From Endomychus coccineus (Eukaryota > Arthropoda > Insecta > Coleoptera > Endomychidae), in contig CAUEHT010000001.1 of the NCBI GenBank assembly GCA_958510875.1, forward strand, positions 1,178,001 through 1,242,000: 64,000 nucleotides of DNA, read 5' to 3'. The notes below the pieces were generated by a model. That model was given only the letters and a program-made list of their open reading frames with translations, was not told where the DNA came from and did not search any database. This document shows positions 21,906 through 33,312 of this stretch, one piece after another. How positions within the stretch are numbered: position 1 is the first letter of the stretch; every line of letters begins with the position of its first letter. The position numbers and the translations under genes are program-made.

Positions 21906-23279
21906 GTTAGTCAGTCTATTCGTAACTAGGAAATTTTGTATCGCCAACATGACGTGTAGAAATCCAGTACGGATAGAGGAATAGTACCCCACGGCATAGG
22001 CGTGTATTGTATAGGGTATTTTAAACAGATTTCCAGGGTACCCCACGCCACGGGCGTACTATTTATAAGGCAGTAAGGTATGTTTTTTTTTAAACAGTTA
22101 AAACATCAAAAATAAAAACTTTATAACCAATATTAACAGTGTAGCTGTAGACATAGAAGAATGTTAATGACAAATGTGGGTTTCTTCCATGTTTTACAGA
22201 AAAAGACTGGTATTTTGGCGATTAAACTGATTCACTTACTGTCCACATTTGTATAATAGCAATTTGTATAGTCGTTTCTTCTTTTGGTGATTGCCATTCA
22301 CCGATTTATCTGTGCGTGCAAGTAACTATATTGAAGCGCAGACTATGAGCTGCTTATTACTTTGTTCATCTACATCTGGGCAATTAAGTATATTTTTATA
22401 TATTCTTAACCAGTGAAAAACATTTGTTTCTATCGAGGACATTATTAGATCACAATTATTTAATTCATATTGCAATACAATAATAATTCCACTTTTTTCA
22501 CCACTACATCAACCTATAATTTGGTTTCAAATCATATCTGTATAAGTATATTCATACAAAATCTATTGCTGGGCCCTATATGGGAAATTTCATGAACAAA
22601 AACTTCCGAAAGATGTTTAACATGATTATATACTTTTATTCTATTCTGTCTACTGATATTAAAGTACAGTAGGTATATCGCCACTACAGCATTTTTGCTT
22701 TTATTTCATCCGTATTGTCAGGAAGCATTTGCAGTAATCGGACTAAGAGATGGGAGCAAAATATTCGTTGATTTTCTTGATTTCACGATGTAAGGTGGTA
22801 TATAACTAACAATATGAATAGGGAACATACAAGTAAGAAAAGTTTTAGTAAAATTGTAAACGTTTTATTTAAATAAAAAATTGTCAACTTATTCATGTGA
22901 GAAAGTATATTGTATATTGTTGAAAAGTATTCTTGCGGAAAATATAATTCTAAAAATGTTGACGTATTAATAATAAATATTAACAATTTATTGTTCCTGT
23001 AAATTCTAGTAAATAAAAATAGTACATTCTTTAAAACATGTTTTAGGGGGATATCTAATCTATGATATTAAAAAGATAAATACATAATTTAATCAATCTG
23101 TTGCCCTTCCTTGATATTACAAGCAACCTCTTCAACGACAATATTTAAGTATTTATAATTTTCACTGAAAAAAGGACCATTTTAATACATTATAACAAAG
23201 ATATCAGAGCATATGAAAATTAGATTTCAACTAAAACTAAAAGCAGTATATCCAAACATCATATAAAACTGGAAACATA

Positions 23280-23500
23280 CTGACAATGTATTAAAGTTAT
23301 AAAGTATATTGTTAAATTTTGTTTTGCAGAAAATGTAATTCTCAACATGTTAATTTATGAGAATATAAACAATTTTAACTTATTCATACTGACAATGTAT
23401 TATAAAATTAAAAAGTACATTGTTAAATTTTGTTTTGCAGAAAATGTAATTCTCCACATGTTAATTTATGAGGATAAATATAAACAATTTTCACTTATCC
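23280..23500 (+). repeat. Tandem repeat in the 3' part of the P element
   Basis: Two adjacent copies of about 110 bp share CATACTGACAATGTATTA, GTTAAATTTTGTTTTGCAGA, AAATGTAATTCTC and ACATGTTAATTTATGAG. A more diverged third copy lies near 22875-22990. These might be transposase or host-factor binding repeats; that is inference. Confidence 0.7.
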
Positions 23501-23762
23501 ACAGATAAAAATTAATGTTAATTATTTTAGTACATTTGCATATGCGGTGATATTGTTCCTTAGATTATATTTTACTGAGGATATGTAATCTAGATTAGTA
23601 AAATAACACATTACCTGCCTTAACAAATAACAACACCTCTTAAATGACAACATTAAAAATTTTTGGGAGAATTTAAGAAAAAAATGGTGTTATTTTCACT
23701 AAATACATAATCAATAAACATAAAAATTAGATTCAAAACACACTATATTCAAACATCAAATA

Positions 23763-26700
23763 TCATTGATGTGAAAATAGCACTTGCTTTGTTAATACAC
23801 TGCGGACTTTATATTCCGTGGCAGTAATTTTCTTTGTCTCATGATGTATTCGTACTGTGAGATATTTTTTACATATTACTGTTATCATATCCATACAGTG
23901 GCTATCAAGTGGGCCCATTTCAGCTATATGATCACCCAATGCATCAACCACGTTGCGTGGCAAATTTCTTTTGACTTTAATTATAAGTATATCTAAGAAA
24001 TTTTTTTTTGAAAACATATTCGTATTTAACATAAACACTCTCAACATTTTTTCACAGATTCTACATATATCTATAACAAATTTTGAAGCTTTAATCAGTT
24101 TCCCAAAAGTTTTCCTTACTTGCAAAAGGGAATGGCACTCCTCATCTTCTAACAGTGACTGACACAATTCGCAGGTAATAAAGTTTTTAAGACTGCGTAC
24201 AACAAAGCCTGCTATATACCCGACAACATCAGATACCAGACTAGTTAAATGCCATGCTGGGGAATTGACAAAATCTATATTTGATATGTCTGAGACAAGT
24301 TGCTGAAACTCCTCAGATTCTTGTAGTTCTGCTCCACAATTTGTCCGTGTTGAGGAAGAGCAACATAATATTTTAGTGGAGTCTATGGATACTGCATTGG
24401 CAGTTTCTTTGCCTTTTATTTCCGGGTGAACTAATAATTTTTTAAAAATACTTTCAAACTGTCGTGCAGTAGGGTTATTATTACAACCCCCTTTGGACTT
24501 TACTGCACTAAAATATATTTCTAAATGGTCTTGCGAAAGCTCATACGTTGTAATAAATTTTAAAATGTTGTTTTCCACAAATTCTTCATACAGAAGTTTC
24601 AGGCTTTCTATACACACTAGAAGACCTATGAAACCTGTTTTTCTTTGGGTCATATAAAAAGGGAAGTTGTCAATTTTCAGATTATGGATATAACTTTTGC
24701 ATTCATCTAAATATTTAAATATACTATTCACATTTTGAGGCGTGATAGCTTTTTTAAATGGCATTTCAGAATATAACGAGTGGGAATTAAATATATCAAA
24801 CAAATTGTTAATTCTTTTACAAAAGCTAGCTGTCGGTTCTGCAGTTTCAAAAAAATCAATTTTCATGTCTCGGGCTAAGTACATGAGTGCATCAGCAACA
24901 CTGTTGCTAAATGTCTGTGCAGCTACTTTAACTTTCATTTTTTCCCGAAACCACTGGACATGCCTCTTCTTAAATTTTGTGCCAAGTTGAAGGCCTTCAG
25001 CATCCTGGATCTCACACAATTTTTCTAGGTATCTCCACTCTATTAAATTGTCATCGCCATCTTTAATGGAACCCTTACTTGCCAAACAATTACGCACTAG
25101 TTTGAGCATGTGGCACATGTCAAACAATATCATTACAGTTCGGCCCGAGGCAGGATCTTGGAAATACGGTCTCAGACTATGTATATTGTCAAACTCAGCA
25201 CCTAAATATTTGGCCATATTTATATTAGAGGGAGCCCCATCAAATGTAATTGAAGATACTATTGCACCTGTTTCATCAATCAATTGCAATAGTTGCAAAG
25301 TGATATTGCTTTTCTCTGGTCCGTTTAAGCCATCAGTAAAATAATATGCCACTGTGATCTTCCAATGTCCATTCAGTGCAACTAACATAAAGACCAAAGC
25401 ATCTTTGGCTTCTGGAAGGGCATCACTATCTATGTTCACTCCAATATTAACATAGCCCTTAAACTGTTTCCCAGTCCATTCACAATGCCTTCGAATAGCC
25501 ATTTCATCGAGAACCAGATTACACACCAGCTGTTTCCCTGTACTCGCATATTCTTGTGCCATATCTCGTACACACTGAAGAGCTTCTTGAGAGACACCAG
25601 GGCTACCATCTATGGATTTATACCATTTAGCAATAGTTATTGGATGTGGCAAACTGTTGTTGAATTTTGCTCTAACATATTCATATGCCTTTGGTGAATA
25701 AAAATGCAGAGTTAAAGCAAATGACCGCAAATCCGGTGTAAATTTCTGAGTTGATGGTCCTTTCAAAAAACGTTTAATGATTTCGCCAGATGAGCCAGGT
25801 ACTGCCGCCTGAAAATTAATTATGCAATTAAAATTCAATGTATACAGCATATATGATTTCATAACAAAAATTATTACATATTATAGATAGTTGACTACTG
25901 ACAGCAAATGCACAATTGCATATGTATAAAAAGTACAAATTAATTAAATTAATTTTCTAAATTGTGGGACCTTACCGTAATCACAGATTCCGCACTTTCT
26001 GTAATAGCAAATTTAGTTTTTAAATGCTTTACTAATGTTCTCAGAGAATTCACTCTCTTTCTGTAAAACCTCACAGAAGCTTGTAAGTTTTTTATTTTTC
26101 GCCGTTGCTGTGAGACAGTCTTCTTTGCAATTTTCCAACTGACGTGTGCTCTTGCTGGATTGTCCATATCTGATGTAGTACAATCACCAAAATAGCGTTT
26201 ACCACGAAACTTTCTGAAAACATTAATATTAATTAGATGTTATAATGGTATTATATTTATTAACAATTTGACACAGTATATAAAGGTATTAACTAAATCC
26301 ATGTCATAACATAAGGGGCATATTTTTTTTAGAGAAATTTAGCCCAAAAATTCTTAATAGTTCATGGCCCCACTATTGACAATTTTTGGGATACAGGTCA
26401 TGAAAATTTTGGTGAATATCAAAAACTATTAGACATAAATACATTAAATTTGCACAACATTCACCTTATACATTGCACTATGCTGATACTAGCAAAAGCC
26501 TGTAATACTACAGGTGGCCAGTTTTAGCAGAATTATATACAGTATTGTAAACTTACTTTTGTGGAACTACTGCTCCTACTATTTGTTGATATTTCATTTT
26601 CCTCCTTTCTCTTGGATTACTGGAACTACTGGAAGTTATTGATGAAGACCTTGCTAATTGTATAGCTATAACGGATTTTTTCTCAGAAGAGGTATCCAAT

Positions 26701-27728
26701 TCTGGTGATTTGCTAGTTTTTGGAGAAGGCTGCAGTGTCTGTTGAAATGTAGTAGTAATTGAACCGGAAACTGATTCAACTAAGGGCTCCTCATTACTAC
26801 TGACCATGATATCCTCATTAGCTGGTGCACACCAAACGCTGCTTTTGGTCATAGATGTTGACGCATATTCACTTTCTGAAAGTTTTGCTCTAAAATAAAT
26901 AAAACCATATATTAGTAAAACTGCTATGCTCTTAATTGAACATTTTATCTTTTAGGTGCTGAAACATCAATATTGTCTTTGTCGTCTTCATCATGTCTGA
27001 AACAGTTTACAATTATTACTACCATGTTCCATCCCAACATATCCGGAATTACTTACTCAGGGTAAATATGTAGGCGACTTGTACTGGCAAATGCTGGTGT
27101 AGCACCACCTTTAAGGTCTTTCCTGCCGCCTGGCCTAGTTACAAAGTCACTTTCAGAAAAATGGCCAGAACATACCAAATGTGATATTTTTACTGCTTCG
27201 ACATCTAATGCCAAGCTGTTGCACCATTTTTCCTTTGATGCTTGGTTTGATGGAAATCTAACAAAAATCAAGCAAATGAATCACGAGTACTGGCATAACT
27301 TTATGCTATAAGATTGATTAAAACATAAAAATGTTCTACTATTCAGTATACAACAATAAACGCTAAAAATTTTATTGGCATAGTAAATGTAGGCACAATT
27401 GGGAGATAGAATAAATTGTAATAGTGGTATTATGTGAATGTTTCCTGAAGCAAACCACGAAAATATATACAGACTTCTTGCTAGCCAGTAGAAATTATGT
27501 AAAATAATATTTAGAATGAGCCACAAACTGGAAATTTCACAATATTACTAACTACACTTCTTGATACAATTTTTCCAAGCCCCTCAATTGCTTTGTTGTG
27601 CCCTTCTTGCTAATGAAATTAACTTATATAAACATTATTATTGATTAAGGTGATACTCACTTATAAAATCTCCTTTTTTCATTTTCTTTAGCATAATGCA
27701 TTCTGCATACAATGCAACATTTCCCCAT
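23763..27728 (-). CDS. P element transposase (THAP-type), five exons, apparently intact, 961 aa
   Basis: Exons on the minus strand: 27661-27728, 27057-27257, 26557-26889, 25976-26213, 23763-25808. All introns have GT..AG ends (GTGAGT, GTAAGT, GTAAGT, GTAAGG donors) and the phases agree, giving one open frame of 962 codons including the stop. An in-frame TAA 6 bp before the ATG fixes the start. Residues 1-80 form a THAP zinc finger: C5-x2-C8, W34, C52-x2-H55 and the closing GATPAF at 74-79. A coiled-coil-like basic segment is encoded by exon 4 (QQRRKIKNLQASVRFYRKRV). The RNase H-like core has LVLDEM (D381), ITFDGAPSN (D470) and QDHLEIYFSA (E710) followed by the NNNPTARQFE block. The enzyme would cut and paste the element in the nucleus. 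Human THAP9 is about 900 aa, so the length fits. Confidence 0.93.
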
Positions 27729-28128
27729 ACTGAATTATATACAAAACAACACTACCTAACACTTTATATTCCGATTAACAAACAGGTTAACCTAAACGAT
27801 GCAAAGTACTAAAAGTAAAGAAAATTCACAATTTTAGAACACTATTAAGTCGTTAGCTTCTTGAATTTTCTAGAAAGTAGAAAGAACAAAGAACTGTATC
27901 ACTCAAAGATTTGACAGGTTAAGTTGATCGGAACTCGGGATCTACACTTTCGAATAAATGTCACTTTTCTTGACAGTAGGTACACGATTAGCGGCGGCGA
28001 ATTACGAGTGCCAATATCGGAGATCTCTCTATTTAATCTTTATTTCTCCACACGATTGCTGGGAAGCTAGATGACAGTATGGTGGGAGAGAGACATGTTG
28101 GCGATACTCAAAAATGACTTTAGCTTAT

Positions 28129-28150
28129 TCTAGTATATCCGAATTCGTTG
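28129..28150 (-). repeat. P element right terminal inverted repeat
   Basis: Exact inverted match to 21884-21905. The adjacent 28151-28158 is the right copy of the target duplication TCCAAATC. Confidence 0.95.
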
Positions 28151-28404
28151 TCCAAATCCTTTGAAGTTGGCGCGTCCGATTTCTTGAAAAAGGTTAACAT
28201 CGAAGAACTCAAAGTGGCGGCACGATCGGCATTTTTATGTTTTTCAGACTTTAAATGCTGTTCAATATCACTGACACCACTGTGGGAAACACTAAATTCT
28301 GTACGACATTTTTCGCATCTGACATCTGAGGGAGTATTTATTTGCTTGATAAACGGATATTTTGCTTGTAAGTTAACATTGAATGAACACATGCGTTTCT
28401 GCAT
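28151..28404 (-). pseudogene. hAT transposase, N-terminal part with BED-type finger
   Basis: The frame starts with Met at 28404 and reads MCSFNVNLQAKYPFIKQ, then a BED-like zinc finger (CEKCRTEF then HLKSEKHK), LTFFKKSDAPTSKDLD. At 28150 the P element begins. The last eight bases are the duplicated target; the next hAT codons resume at 21875 on the far side. BED fingers bind DNA in hAT transposases. This half is open, but the other half is broken. Confidence 0.85.
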
Positions 28405-28755
28405 TTTAACTTATGATTCGAAAACAAAAGAAGTTTAAGTTATTCACTAGGTACACGAGCATCAAACAACAACAAAACAGATATCGAGAAGTGGGCGAAC
28501 GAAAAATCTATCAAAAAATTAGTCAACAAAGCGCGAGCGATGACGTCTTGGCCACTCTCGGCTATCGTCGCGTCGACCGACGACGCGGTCTCGCTCTAGC
28601 ACACCTCTCGCGTCCTGCCGGCCAGACTACCCATAGTTTCGCGCGGTTTCAGAAAACGGGACAATTTTGCGTCTCAGAGTTCATTTCGGGGACACCGGGA
28701 CTCGTAATTATAAAAAGGGACAGTCCCGTTCAAAACGGGACGTCTGGTCACGTTA
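28405..28755 (-). other. hAT 5' terminal region
   Basis: Non-coding DNA between the hAT start codon and the right end. It contains repeated GGGAC motifs (AAACGGGACAA near 28655, GGGGACACCGGGAC near 28688, AGGGACAGTCCCGTTC near 28718, AAAACGGGACG near 28733) that may be transposase-binding sites. Confidence 0.55.
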
Positions 28756-28762
28756 AGTATGT

Positions 28763-29453
28763 AACATTTATTAAAAATGAAGATATGAAATAAACAATAA
28801 TTGTTGTATATCGTTGACGTGTTCTTGTTTAAAATTTCAATTTTGTGATTTTTTTATGTTATTGGCCAGTTTTTTCAGGCAACATCAAAAAAACGTGGAA
28901 TAAATTAGACAGCGGTTAAAAATTTCTTCATCATCCTCGGATACTTCAATTCAATTCAATTCAATTCAATTTATTGAGTGAAGAACAACTTTCGAGATTC
29001 TAGGTCTTCTCGTTCAATCCGCATCTCATACCTCCCTTTATTTTACAGTTATTGAGCGACAAAATGTGTCCTTTTTCAGTGGGACTCGCAGCACTGTAAC
29101 TTTTTTCGTAGGCCTTCAACACGAAAAATTTTATAAGGAATTCCGGGCTCCGGAATCTACCGTTTCACCACAAAAATTAATGGCCATTATATGGTTACCT
29201 TACACACATACATGGAATTAAAAGGAGTTGATAATCTTATTTTATTTAACACACAGTTACGGATAAGTCAGTCAATGATCGCAAGAGAAACAATCAGAAA
29301 ATTTGAATTTGACCAATAATAGCTGACCAGTTTGCGAACTTTGTTGGAATAAACCGAATATCATCTATACTATGCGTGTAGCAACATATTTTGAATTTAA
29401 AAGCGTTTAGTAAATTTGCAATATACTTACTTGACCTCTTCTTTTTGGCTAAA
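28763..29453. repeat. Pentanucleotide repeat with possible LINE 3' tail
   Basis: Tandem TTCAA units lie at about 28946-28972, directly followed by a TTTATTGAGTGAAGAAC stretch. A short repeat next to such a sequence is typical of the 3' end of some non-LTR retrotransposons read on the minus strand. No coding part was found, so this is only suggestive. The rest of the interval holds nothing I recognise. Confidence 0.4.
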
Positions 29454-31075
29454 TTATCTCGGATTCCTCAACTCCACTTCAATTTTCTCTTGGCTCACTA
29501 TTTCTAGATCGCTGTCACTATCATTTTCATCGTTTACTCCTTGAGCAATTTCCAATATTTTGGACATTCTTGTTATTTCTCTAGTACCAATAGGCTGTCG
29601 ACAAAAATCTTTGTGAATCTTTTCATCATGCCCCATAAAATTTGCGACGTCAGCTACTTCGTCCGAAGGTAAATTGAGTGTTAGGCATGTTGTAGCTATA
29701 TGCTTCCGCAGCTCTGTACCCCGAAGACTCAATGGATTCTATGCACCACATTCGACAGAATATTGGCGCATAAGATTAAAGGCTCTTGAGTATTTATGTT
29801 ATGTACTGTGTGATGGTATACCAAAAACATAAGGATTTTCTCTTGGCACACTTGCTATAGTTCTGGCATTAAGCAGTAATTATATACATTGCAGCAAAGA
29901 GTGATCTATTAAAACAAGAAAGTTCCTATTTAATTTGCCTCTTATAGCAAAATGGGCATCATATTTTTTGCCAATTTTCGACTTTCCGGTGTTGAAGACT
30001 GAAATAATTCTTTATCGGTGGCAAATTTAACACCTTGATAGCTTTCAAAATCATTCATTAAAATTGGCTCTGCTTCACCTGCTCGCTTTGTATTAAATAA
30101 TTGGTAATAAGGTGCTCTCAGCTAATTCCATCCAAGAGTCGTGGCTAAATTTGCTTTGAAGTTCTTTGAAGGCCATACTTCTTTTCCGAGTTAGGAATAC
30201 ATAGAGGTATTTAATATCGTCTGTGCAGGGCAAATTCACCTTCTTCCTTCTTTGTTGTTGAAATTGTGACTCGGATACTATTTGGTTCACACCAATTTGT
30301 ACTTCTTCGGTGAGTAATTTGAAAAAGGTTATTAGTATTTTTTATTAGTGGCATGTTTTTCGATGGAATCATTAATTAGTAGAACTACAATTTGTTTTAA
30401 TAAGCTCCCTAAACCAAACGTCACTGTCGGCGTCTCATAGCAGTGAGTCGCTTCGTTCAGCTTGGCTTTGATTTTTATGGCCTTTGTAGTGTTGTCAATA
30501 AATTTTGGGTCAAATACGGAAGCTAAGTCAGTAACGTCGGAATCTAATATTTCTGAGGTTCGAAGAAGTCGAGCTATGAGGCCCAATTTTTGCTATATCA
30601 TCTCAAAATGTCGGTCATCCTATATTTTTCTGCCATTTTGTTAGCATATAATAGGATTATTTCATCGTATCTTATTATTTGCACTAGATCGTCATCCCTA
30701 AGTGGAGGAAGCAAATGTTCTCGTACAACTTTGAATACACGTGAGTGTACTCTCTATTTTTCGAGGTGCTAATTTTAGCACATTCAGTAAAATGGGTTGT
30801 GAGCGTATATTTTGAAAAATTTGCTATGCACTTTCCTCATGCCTTAAAGTCTGACGCTTCTCTCCTCTTCATTTCACTGGAATTCTCAACAGGAAGATAC
30901 TCGGTGTCATTAGCACTAGAAGCTCCATTTTTTCCTGGAGTTACGCTCAAAGATTCATATGAAATGGATGAATTTGAATCGAAATCCCTGGTAACGTTTT
31001 CAATATAACTCAAATATTGATCAGAAGAGTACAAATCACTGGATGGATTTTCATCTGAACCTAGAAAATTTACTA
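29454..31075 (-). pseudogene. Tyrosine-recombinase-derived (Crypton-like) gene, broken
   Basis: Reading down the minus strand: an acidic/Ser-rich exon (31075-30837) with a good splice acceptor (TTTTCAG) at its start, then fragments with SFRDDDLVQIIRYDEIILL-like order, SEILDSDVTDLASVFDPKF, LPCTDDIKYLYVFL, FSHDSWMELAES and finally RGTELRKHIATTCLTLNLP with NFMGHDEKIHKDFCRQP. The last part matches the C-terminal core of a tyrosine recombinase: Arg and LRKHIAT (box II R/H), FMGH, and the place of the nucleophilic Tyr, which here is Cys (KDFC). Multiple stops and shifts break the frame. Crypton-like and other YR elements are the closest known families. The gene could be a domesticated relative; this copy is dead either way. 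Confidence 0.65.
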
Positions 31076-31473
31076 ATTTAGAGTTACCTGAAAATAGAAC
31101 CGTTTTTATCTGCTTTGCTTATTCCTTGCTTAGTCAGTGAATTGAACAGTAAAACAATCGAGCCTATGCCCTTTGACAAATACGAACCAACATTTTTTAT
31201 GGAACAAAAACACCTTGTATATTTCTAACATCTATCGTTGACGTTGATTGCAATGCTATAACTTTTTGTCAATAATTGTTTATAAGAGATATTCAATTAT
31301 TGCAGATTTTTGAAAGTGATGTCATGTGTCAAACAGATTTCCTCCCTAACAGGCGAGCAGTAGATTGAAGAAAAATTCAATAATAAATATCTCTAATAAC
31401 GCCTTTGGATTTTAGGTATATTATGGTCAAATAAGTACTTAGTTTTTAGTTATTATTCATAATAATTGTGCTT

Positions 31474-32092
31474 ACCTTCCATGATCTTCGTTAGATTCAG
31501 TGCAGTTTCAGTAAGTCCAATGTGAGGTTTTCGTGTGGACATTACAGACGTAGATAGAACTGAAATTCTATCATCCAGTATATTGTTATGATTTTCATTT
31601 GCATCTGCTAATTCTATTAGTTCTCCGTGCTCTCCGATATTGTATGTTGTTAATATACTTGTGAAAAAATTTACAAAATAGTTTTTGTTTCGATATCTTG
31701 ATTTACGATTCCTATAAGTTTTGTTTCTGTGTTCGGAGGTTTAGGCAGAACGATTTGATTGTTCGTATTCGTAGCAGGTTCGGGACGAATTTCTTTCTCG
31801 ACATTTTCTTCAGTAATCTCGTTTTCTCCAATAGTCTTGCTTTTTTCGATAGTCCTGTATTCTTTGACAGTCTTGTTCACTTCAATAGTCTTATTTATCC
31901 AACAGTCTTACTTTCTTCAATAGTCTTGTTTTCTCTAATAATTCTGTTCTTTTCTAATTTGACGTGGCTTTGTCTACGAATATCAGGAAAACATTCGTAA
32001 ATTCGGGTACTGTTAGTATCTGTTTGTTCAATGTGTCAGCCAGAATTAGGGCTTACAATCTCGTCCGTGTGCAATGCTTCCTTAGAACCTGA
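31474..32092 (-). pseudogene. Probable upstream exons of the tyrosine-recombinase gene
   Basis: A stretch ending in a clean donor (GAAG|GTAAGC at 31473) joins in concept to the exon at 31075. Farther 5' a TTTTTCAG acceptor near 32092 opens a Lys/Glu/Thr-rich frame with repeated KTI / KTV units (about 31840-31950). The repeats come from a degenerate AATAGTCTTGTTTTCT array on the plus strand. The frame shifts at least once. Assignment to the same gene rests on strand, spacing and splice signals only. Confidence 0.4.
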
Positions 32093-32099
32093 AAAATAT

Positions 32100-33300
32100 T
32101 AATTACAGAAACTAGGGAATCCTTCTGAATATGACTCTGACTAATTGCACGCAGTCAAATCAATTCGTGTACATAAGGTATTTCAGTTTTAAATTGACAA
32201 ACTTTTGGAAGCCATAGAATTTTGAAACAATGCTATTTTGGAGCTCCCTAAGGAAGTTAGAAGGTGGAAAAATTTGCACTATGAACAACTTAATTAAAGT
32301 TACATTTTGTTAATAAAATGCCTTAATGAAGATTATTATCCAAATAAAGTAATTTCTAAAATATAAGAAAGAAAAATATCACGTTGTAAAAAAAATATCG
32401 GATAAATGGAAAAAAAGTCTTTTTATGCAATTATGTGTATTAATTGAAATTGCTATGGAACCGTAGCAGATACGAACGAGCGTGAAGCATCCTATGTATG
32501 GGAAATAAAAGAGGACATTCTAAAAGTCAGGACTGGACTACTTTTTTCTTTTAAGTTAGCATTAGTAATTACTCATTATTATGTCCGCCACTGGTCTTTC
32601 GATCAGATAGATACTTTACTATTTTGTGACAACCGATACCAATTACAAGTGAATCACATTTGGTTTAGATAGCTTTTTAAGTTTTCCAAAGTTTGTCAAT
32701 TTAAAACTCAAACACCCTGTAAATGCTGCACTGATGATATCGAGTATTGGAAAGTATTCTCATGCTCCAAAGACAGATTTTCAAGAAGTTGTTTACAATG
32801 ACATACAGCCCCCAAATGTAAGTAAATGTATTGTTTACCCTTCTGGATATACTTTCACCACACTAATCTTAGTTCAATTATGAACTGTCGATCAATAGAA
32901 CTGTCATTTAAATTTAACTCGTATTGGTGCAACCGGCATTTAATGTTTGTTTGTTAGTTCTTTGACTACCATCAGAGATGGAGCAGAATTAAAATGTATT
33001 TCCAGTGTTGAATTTATCTATAAAACTAAAAAAATATTCAAACTAAACCAACTAATATTAATATTTAACCAACACGGAGGGAAGCAAGAAAGCTCAAAAC
33101 TAGCAGAGGAATTGCAAGCCAGCCAGGAATATATACCTTTTATCGGGACAGTCAAATCAGACTCTGAATGGTTACGCAAGGAGCGGATTCTTACTTGGGT
33201 TTCAATTATAATAAAGCGGGTAAGCAAACAGTGACGAATATTTAACAAATTTAAAGGAAATATGCATATTGAAAATACGAAACTAAACTAACATTCTACA
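32100..33300. other. No recognised gene
   Basis: AT-rich DNA. A 95-codon plus-strand ORF at 32947-33234 contains the stretch QHGGKQESSKLAEELQASQE, which could be a TE fragment, but I cannot place it. Confidence 0.3.
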
Positions 33301-33312
33301 TAAAACAAAGTT

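Larger units (their letters stand above)
21884..28150 (-). mobile_element. Complete P element, 6,267 bp
   Basis: Both ends carry a perfect inverted repeat of 22 bp (21884-21905 and 28129-28150) beginning CAACGAATTCGG. The element is bounded by an 8-bp direct duplication, TCCAAATC. Inside is one five-exon gene for a THAP-domain P transposase, read on the minus strand. A 3' region of about 1.9 kb (21906-23762) contains diverged tandem repeats and no other gene. The combination of perfect ends, target duplication and an open transposase marks it as an autonomous, possibly active element. It sits inside a hAT transposase codon row, so it is younger than the hAT copy. Confidence 0.95.
20190..28755 (-). 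mobile_element. hAT element split by a P element
   Basis: The left end reads TAACGTGGCCA (20190) and the right end, reversed, reads TAACGTGACCAG (28755). Both are followed inside by related GGGAC / AAAACGGGAC blocks, as terminal inverted repeats with subterminal motifs would be. The flanks carry AGTATGT (20183-20189 and 28756-28762), a 7-bp match where hAT normally makes 8 bp, so the exact edge may be off by one. Between the ends lies one hAT transposase gene cut in two by the P element at 21884-28150. Without the P element and one target-site copy the hAT would be about 2.3 kb. Confidence 0.75.

Noticed and set aside
21792..22046. 84-codon minus-strand ORF as a gene
   Set aside because: It crosses the left end of the P element into the hAT transposase in another frame; it is a chance frame.
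23763..27728. A host THAP9-like gene and not a transposon
   Set aside because: The gene is enclosed by perfect inverted repeats and an 8-bp duplication, and it interrupts a hAT frame, so it is a mobile P element.
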